Translations under genes and position numbers: made by a program
Part shown: positions 61,544 through 64,000 of the stretch, one piece after another
Layout: each line of letters begins with the position of its first letter
How positions within the stretch are numbered: position 1 is the first letter of the stretch
Notes under the pieces: generated by a model
What the model was told of the DNA's origin: nothing
Seen by the model: the letters and a program-made list of their open reading frames with translations, nothing else
Database searches by the model: none
Assembly: GCA_964528055.1 (NCBI GenBank)
Contig: CAZGQM010000006.1
Span: forward strand, 62,001-126,000
Reading direction: 5' to 3'
From: Geoanaerobacter sp964528055
Lineage (GTDB): Bacteria > Desulfobacterota > Desulfuromonadia > Geobacterales > DSM-12255
Length of the DNA: 64,000 nt

Positions 61544-61750
61544 AATCCCCCGGACGCTGCCTGAGCTTGAAAACCCATTTTTTGTAACAGAAGCTTGAAT
61601 GAAAGTCAACTTGCCCGGGCTTTCGGCATACACAGGATCATTGAAAAGATATCTACAAAGCCGTCACAATAAACGGCGTTTCCCCGCTTGGAGCATAAAA
61701 CCTTCCACAACCTCTGTTGAATGGAACCCGTACGTGTCAAGCTGCATCGA

Positions 61751-63019
61751 CTACCTCTCAGCCTGTCCCATATCCTTAAGTATGAACCTGCCGCAGATGA
61801 AACAGAAGATGCCGGCAAGCAGCATGGCAACAGGGGTGATCAGGAGGGCGCTGCGCAGGTCCCAACGATCAGACAGCCAGCCGAGAATAGATGGAGATAC
61901 AGCATCCCCCAGGGCGTGAATGAAGAATATGTTGACTGCAAAGGCCATGGCACGGACTGCAGGATTTGTGACGTTGATTATAACGGTGTTGAGCGGCCCG
62001 GTATTGAGAAAGAGGAAAAACTCGGCAATGAATATTGCAGTCATGCAGGAGGTCAAGCCGGGGGCGAGTATGGCCCAGACGGCAAAGGGGGTGCCAAGCA
62101 GGAACCCCCAGCCAGAGATGAGCAGATACCCCTTACCGCTCTTTTTTTGCCAGCGGTCGCCGAACCAGCCGCCTGTCAGCGTACCCAATATTCCGGCCAG
62201 CACCGTGGTCGCACCGAACAGCGTATTTCCTCTTGCCACATCAAGCGAATGGAAGCGGTGCAGGAACGAGGGTATCCACTGCGCAAGCCCCCCCATGGCA
62301 AAGGTCATTGCCGCCATTGCGAGGGTATTGCAAACAAACGAGCGGTTGCTGAACAACTCTGCATATCCTGCGATCGCACGTTGCCCATCTACTTTGTGGA
62401 GAGAATGGCCAAAACCCGGATAAACGGCATCATCGCCTCCGCGAGGAGGAGTTCGCAACTGTGCAACGGGTATGGCCAAGAGCAGACCCGGAAGACCGAC
62501 CAGCAGAAAAGCGGCATGCCAGCCGTATTTCTGTCCCAGTACCCCCCCAAGGAGATACCCCAGCGCACTGCCAACCGGAATCGCGACATAGAACCACGAG
62601 AGAATACGGCCACGGCGCTCCTTTGGAAAGAAATCGGCTATGAGCCCGGGCGATACCGTGCCAAAACTCGCCTCACCGATCCCCACGGTTGCACGGGCGG
62701 CCAGGAGGGTCCGGTAACCCGGGGCAAAGCCGGCCAGCACCGTGGCCAGACTCCATACAAGGAGTCCTCCTGAAGCAAGTCTGGTCCTGCTCCAGTGGTC
62801 GCCGAGCCACCCGAATAGTGGCGCTACGAGCATGTAGCTGAGCATGAAGGCGCTCCCAAGAATTCCAAGCGCCGTATCGGAGAGATTCAGATCAATCTTG
62901 ATCAGGGGGAATACCGCGAAGAGCACCTGCCGGTCGATGTAGTTAAGCAGGTTCACCGCCAGAAGGAGCCCAAGGGCGTAACGGCGATAAGAGATCGAAA
63001 TATGGGAGTTGTTGTTCAC
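61751..63019 (-). CDS. MFS transporter, Spinster-like
   Basis: The 422-residue carrier has 12 hydrophobic helices. Signatures of the spinster-type MFS are visible: LLLAVNLLNYIDRQVLFAVFPLIK, GWLGDHWSRTRLASGGLLVWSLAT (motif A region), ARATVGIGEASFGTVSPGLIADFFP and GWLSDRWDLR. The start is placed at GTG 63019, with GGTGG 7 nt upstream; a TTG at 63079 would add about 20 residues without a ribosome-binding site. The substrate is not clear from the sequence. Confidence 0.88.
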   Translation of the reverse strand: MNNNSHISISYRRYALGLLLAVNLLNYIDRQVLFAVFPLIKIDLNLSDTALGILGSAFMLSYMLVAPLFGWLGDHWSRTRLASGGLLVWSLATVLAGFAPGYRTLLAARATVGIGEASFGTVSPGLIADFFPKERRGRILSWFYVAIPVGSALGYLLGGVLGQKYGWHAAFLLVGLPGLLLAIPVAQLRTPPRGGDDAVYPGFGHSLHKVDGQRAIAGYAELFSNRSFVCNTLAMAAMTFAMGGLAQWIPSFLHRFHSLDVARGNTLFGATTVLAGILGTLTGGWFGDRWQKKSGKGYLLISGWGFLLGTPFAVWAILAPGLTSCMTAIFIAEFFLFLNTGPLNTVIINVTNPAVRAMAFAVNIFFIHALGDAVSPSILGWLSDRWDLRSALLITPVAMLLAGIFCFICGRFILKDMGQAER

Positions 63020-63079
63020 GGGTTCACCACCGACTGAAACCTTATTTCCATGAAATCTGCAGTTTCTCGAGGGAATCAA

Positions 63080-63386
63080 CAGAGGATTCCCTGAAGGTTA
63101 CCGCTGTCCCTCCCTGTTTTGGGAAGCTCTCAACCTGAGGGAGTTGAATTATACTCTTCGTAGAAACACTCAATCAGAGTTCGGTGGCGCCACTATAGCT
63201 AATCTTTGCTTGAAGCACAACATTTCGACAAACTCATCAAAAGCATTATCTTGGCATAACAGATTAGTCCGATAGGAGAGTGATTGGAGAGCTATTAGCG
63301 GGAATTATCCGATATGTCTCCATCAGCCCGACTCTACAGATCATCACCCTTGATTTCAAAACAGATATGCCCTGCATGAGCCAACC
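63080..63386. other. Divergent intergenic region between the MFS gene and bioB
   Basis: No gene is supported on either strand. It contains the promoters of both divergent genes; I could not identify their -10/-35 elements with confidence. The BirA-like site lies at its right end. Confidence 0.4.
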
Positions 63387-63418
63387 TGGTAAACCATATC
63401 CACAAAACAGGTTGACAA
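63387..63418 (+). promoter_or_regulatory. Candidate BirA (biotin repressor) operator
   Basis: TGGTAAACC (63387-63395) and GGTTGACAA (63410-63418) flank a 14-nt spacer. Each half differs by one base from the biotin operator halves TTGTAAACC and GGTTTACAA. The site lies 30 nt upstream of the bioB start codon, which fits repression of biotin synthesis by BirA-biotinyl-AMP. Confidence 0.65.
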
Positions 63419-63448
63419 GAAAAACCGTGCCGTGCTAGATGAACAGCC

Positions 63449-64000
63449 ATGCGAAACGACCTTTCAGAGATAACCAAACGGATCATTGACGGCGGATCCA
63501 TCACCCAGTCTGAGGCTCTTGATCTGGCAGAACTGCAGGGTACGGAGCTGTTTGAGTTGTTCCTTGCCGCCTCCCGCGTCAGGGACCATTTCATCGGTAC
63601 GACTGTCCACCTCTGCTCCATAATCAACGCAAAATCAGGTCGGTGCCCGGAAAACTGCTCCTTTTGCGCCCAATCGGCTCACCACACAACCAATGCCCCG
63701 GTCTTTCCGCTGGTTGACGAGGAGAGCATGGTTTCAGCTGCCGTACGCGCTGCCGAAGAAGGCTCGCGCTGCTTTGGCATCATCACCAGCGGCACCGGCA
63801 TAAAAGCGGGTGAAGAGCTGGAGCGGATTCTTCGCGCACTCCGTCGGATCAGCACCGAGACCGGCATCACCCCTGCCTGTTCCCTGGGGATCATCGACCT
63901 TCCCACTGCACGTATTCTCAAAGAAGCAGGCGCCGGAACCTACCACCACAACCTGGAGACTGCACGCAGCTTCTTTCCGCAGGTCTGCACCACTCACGAC
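63449..64000 (+). CDS. bioB: Biotin synthase (5' part, runs off the window)
   Basis: The first 184 codons of biotin synthase, which inserts sulfur into dethiobiotin. The radical SAM cluster cysteines are Cys66, Cys70 and Cys73 (GRCPENCSFCAQSAHH), followed by SRCFGIITSGTGIKAGEELE, PACSLGIID and AGAGTYHHNLETARSFF, the last carrying the family-typical YHHNLET stretch. No strong Shine-Dalgarno is visible before ATG 63449. The frame is open to the right edge. Confidence 0.95.
   Translation, partial: MRNDLSEITKRIIDGGSITQSEALDLAELQGTELFELFLAASRVRDHFIGTTVHLCSIINAKSGRCPENCSFCAQSAHHTTNAPVFPLVDEESMVSAAVRAAEEGSRCFGIITSGTGIKAGEELERILRALRRISTETGITPACSLGIIDLPTARILKEAGAGTYHHNLETARSFFPQVCTTHD

Noticed and set aside
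61721..62773. 350-codon plus-strand ORF opposite the MFS transporter
   Set aside because: Composition is polar and low in hydrophobic residues with Gly, Gln and Arg runs, as expected of an antisense frame; the minus-strand frame is a clear 12-helix transporter.

Overview
The window looks like chromosome of a Geobacter-type member of the Desulfuromonadota (Geobacteraceae). This is inferred from gene content: a tRNA nucleotidyltransferase fused to DHH and CBS domains, a LutB/LutA-type lactate-oxidation fusion, several sensor kinases and a sigma-54 activator, a periplasmic MsrA-MsrB fusion, Memo, ScpA/ScpB, and very even codon use. Genes are dense on both strands. No rRNA, tRNA, CRISPR array, intact insertion sequence or prophage was found, and the species cannot be fixed from sequence alone.

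Layout. 1-6 kb: the end of an oligopeptide ABC transporter (binding protein, DppB-type permease), a small hypothetical protein, a Sel1-repeat protein, and an HlyD plus double-ATPase exporter module whose permease is missing. 6-12 kb: an FKBP-type isomerase, an ammonium transporter behind a clear sigma-54 promoter, a PAS histidine kinase, and an oligoendopeptidase F. 12-20.5 kb: cell-envelope genes, comprising a 1617-residue secreted beta-propeller/Ig/dockerin protein with its lipoprotein partner, then an operon of two lipoproteins (one FlgO-like) and an outer-membrane barrel. 20.8-26.9 kb: a chemoreceptor, an orphan phosphate-binding protein, a hypothetical protein, the DppC-type permease separated from DppB, and an NtrC-class regulator. 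27-30.7 kb: an ArsR-controlled operon (ArsP-like permease, small CDF-like protein, rhodanese scrap, two thioredoxins, CcdA). 31-36.7 kb: a kinase gene interrupted by an in-frame stop, a receiver protein, a large membrane kinase and an isoprenylcysteine-type methyltransferase. 36.8-42.4 kb: glgC, a hydroxyacid dehydrogenase and a divergent lactate-utilisation pair. 42.4-45.5 kb: an arsenosugar-type operon (MsrAB, TVP38-like, peroxidase-like, ArsS). 45.7-50.2 kb: small proteins, class II aldolase, a methyltransferase and an orphan ParB. 50.3-63 kb: a long minus-strand housekeeping stretch (B12 radical SAM, EttA, TrpS, tRNA nucleotidyltransferase, Memo, ScpB, ScpA, site-2 protease, MFS). 63.4 kb to the edge: the 5' part of bioB behind a candidate BirA operator.

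Main themes. Two arsenic-related modules lie 12 kb apart: organoarsenical export with thiol-redox helpers, and arsenosugar-type synthesis with oxidative-repair partners. Three sensor kinases share one distinctive catalytic module. Several loci are broken or rearranged: dppB and dppC are apart in an orientation that one inversion would repair; an ABC exporter has an ATC in place of its expected ATG and has lost its permease; and one kinase carries a single in-frame stop. Two non-coding structures stand out: a perfect 58-bp palindrome at 46033-46090, and a 185-bp MITE-like element with 20-bp terminal inverted repeats between trpS and ettA.
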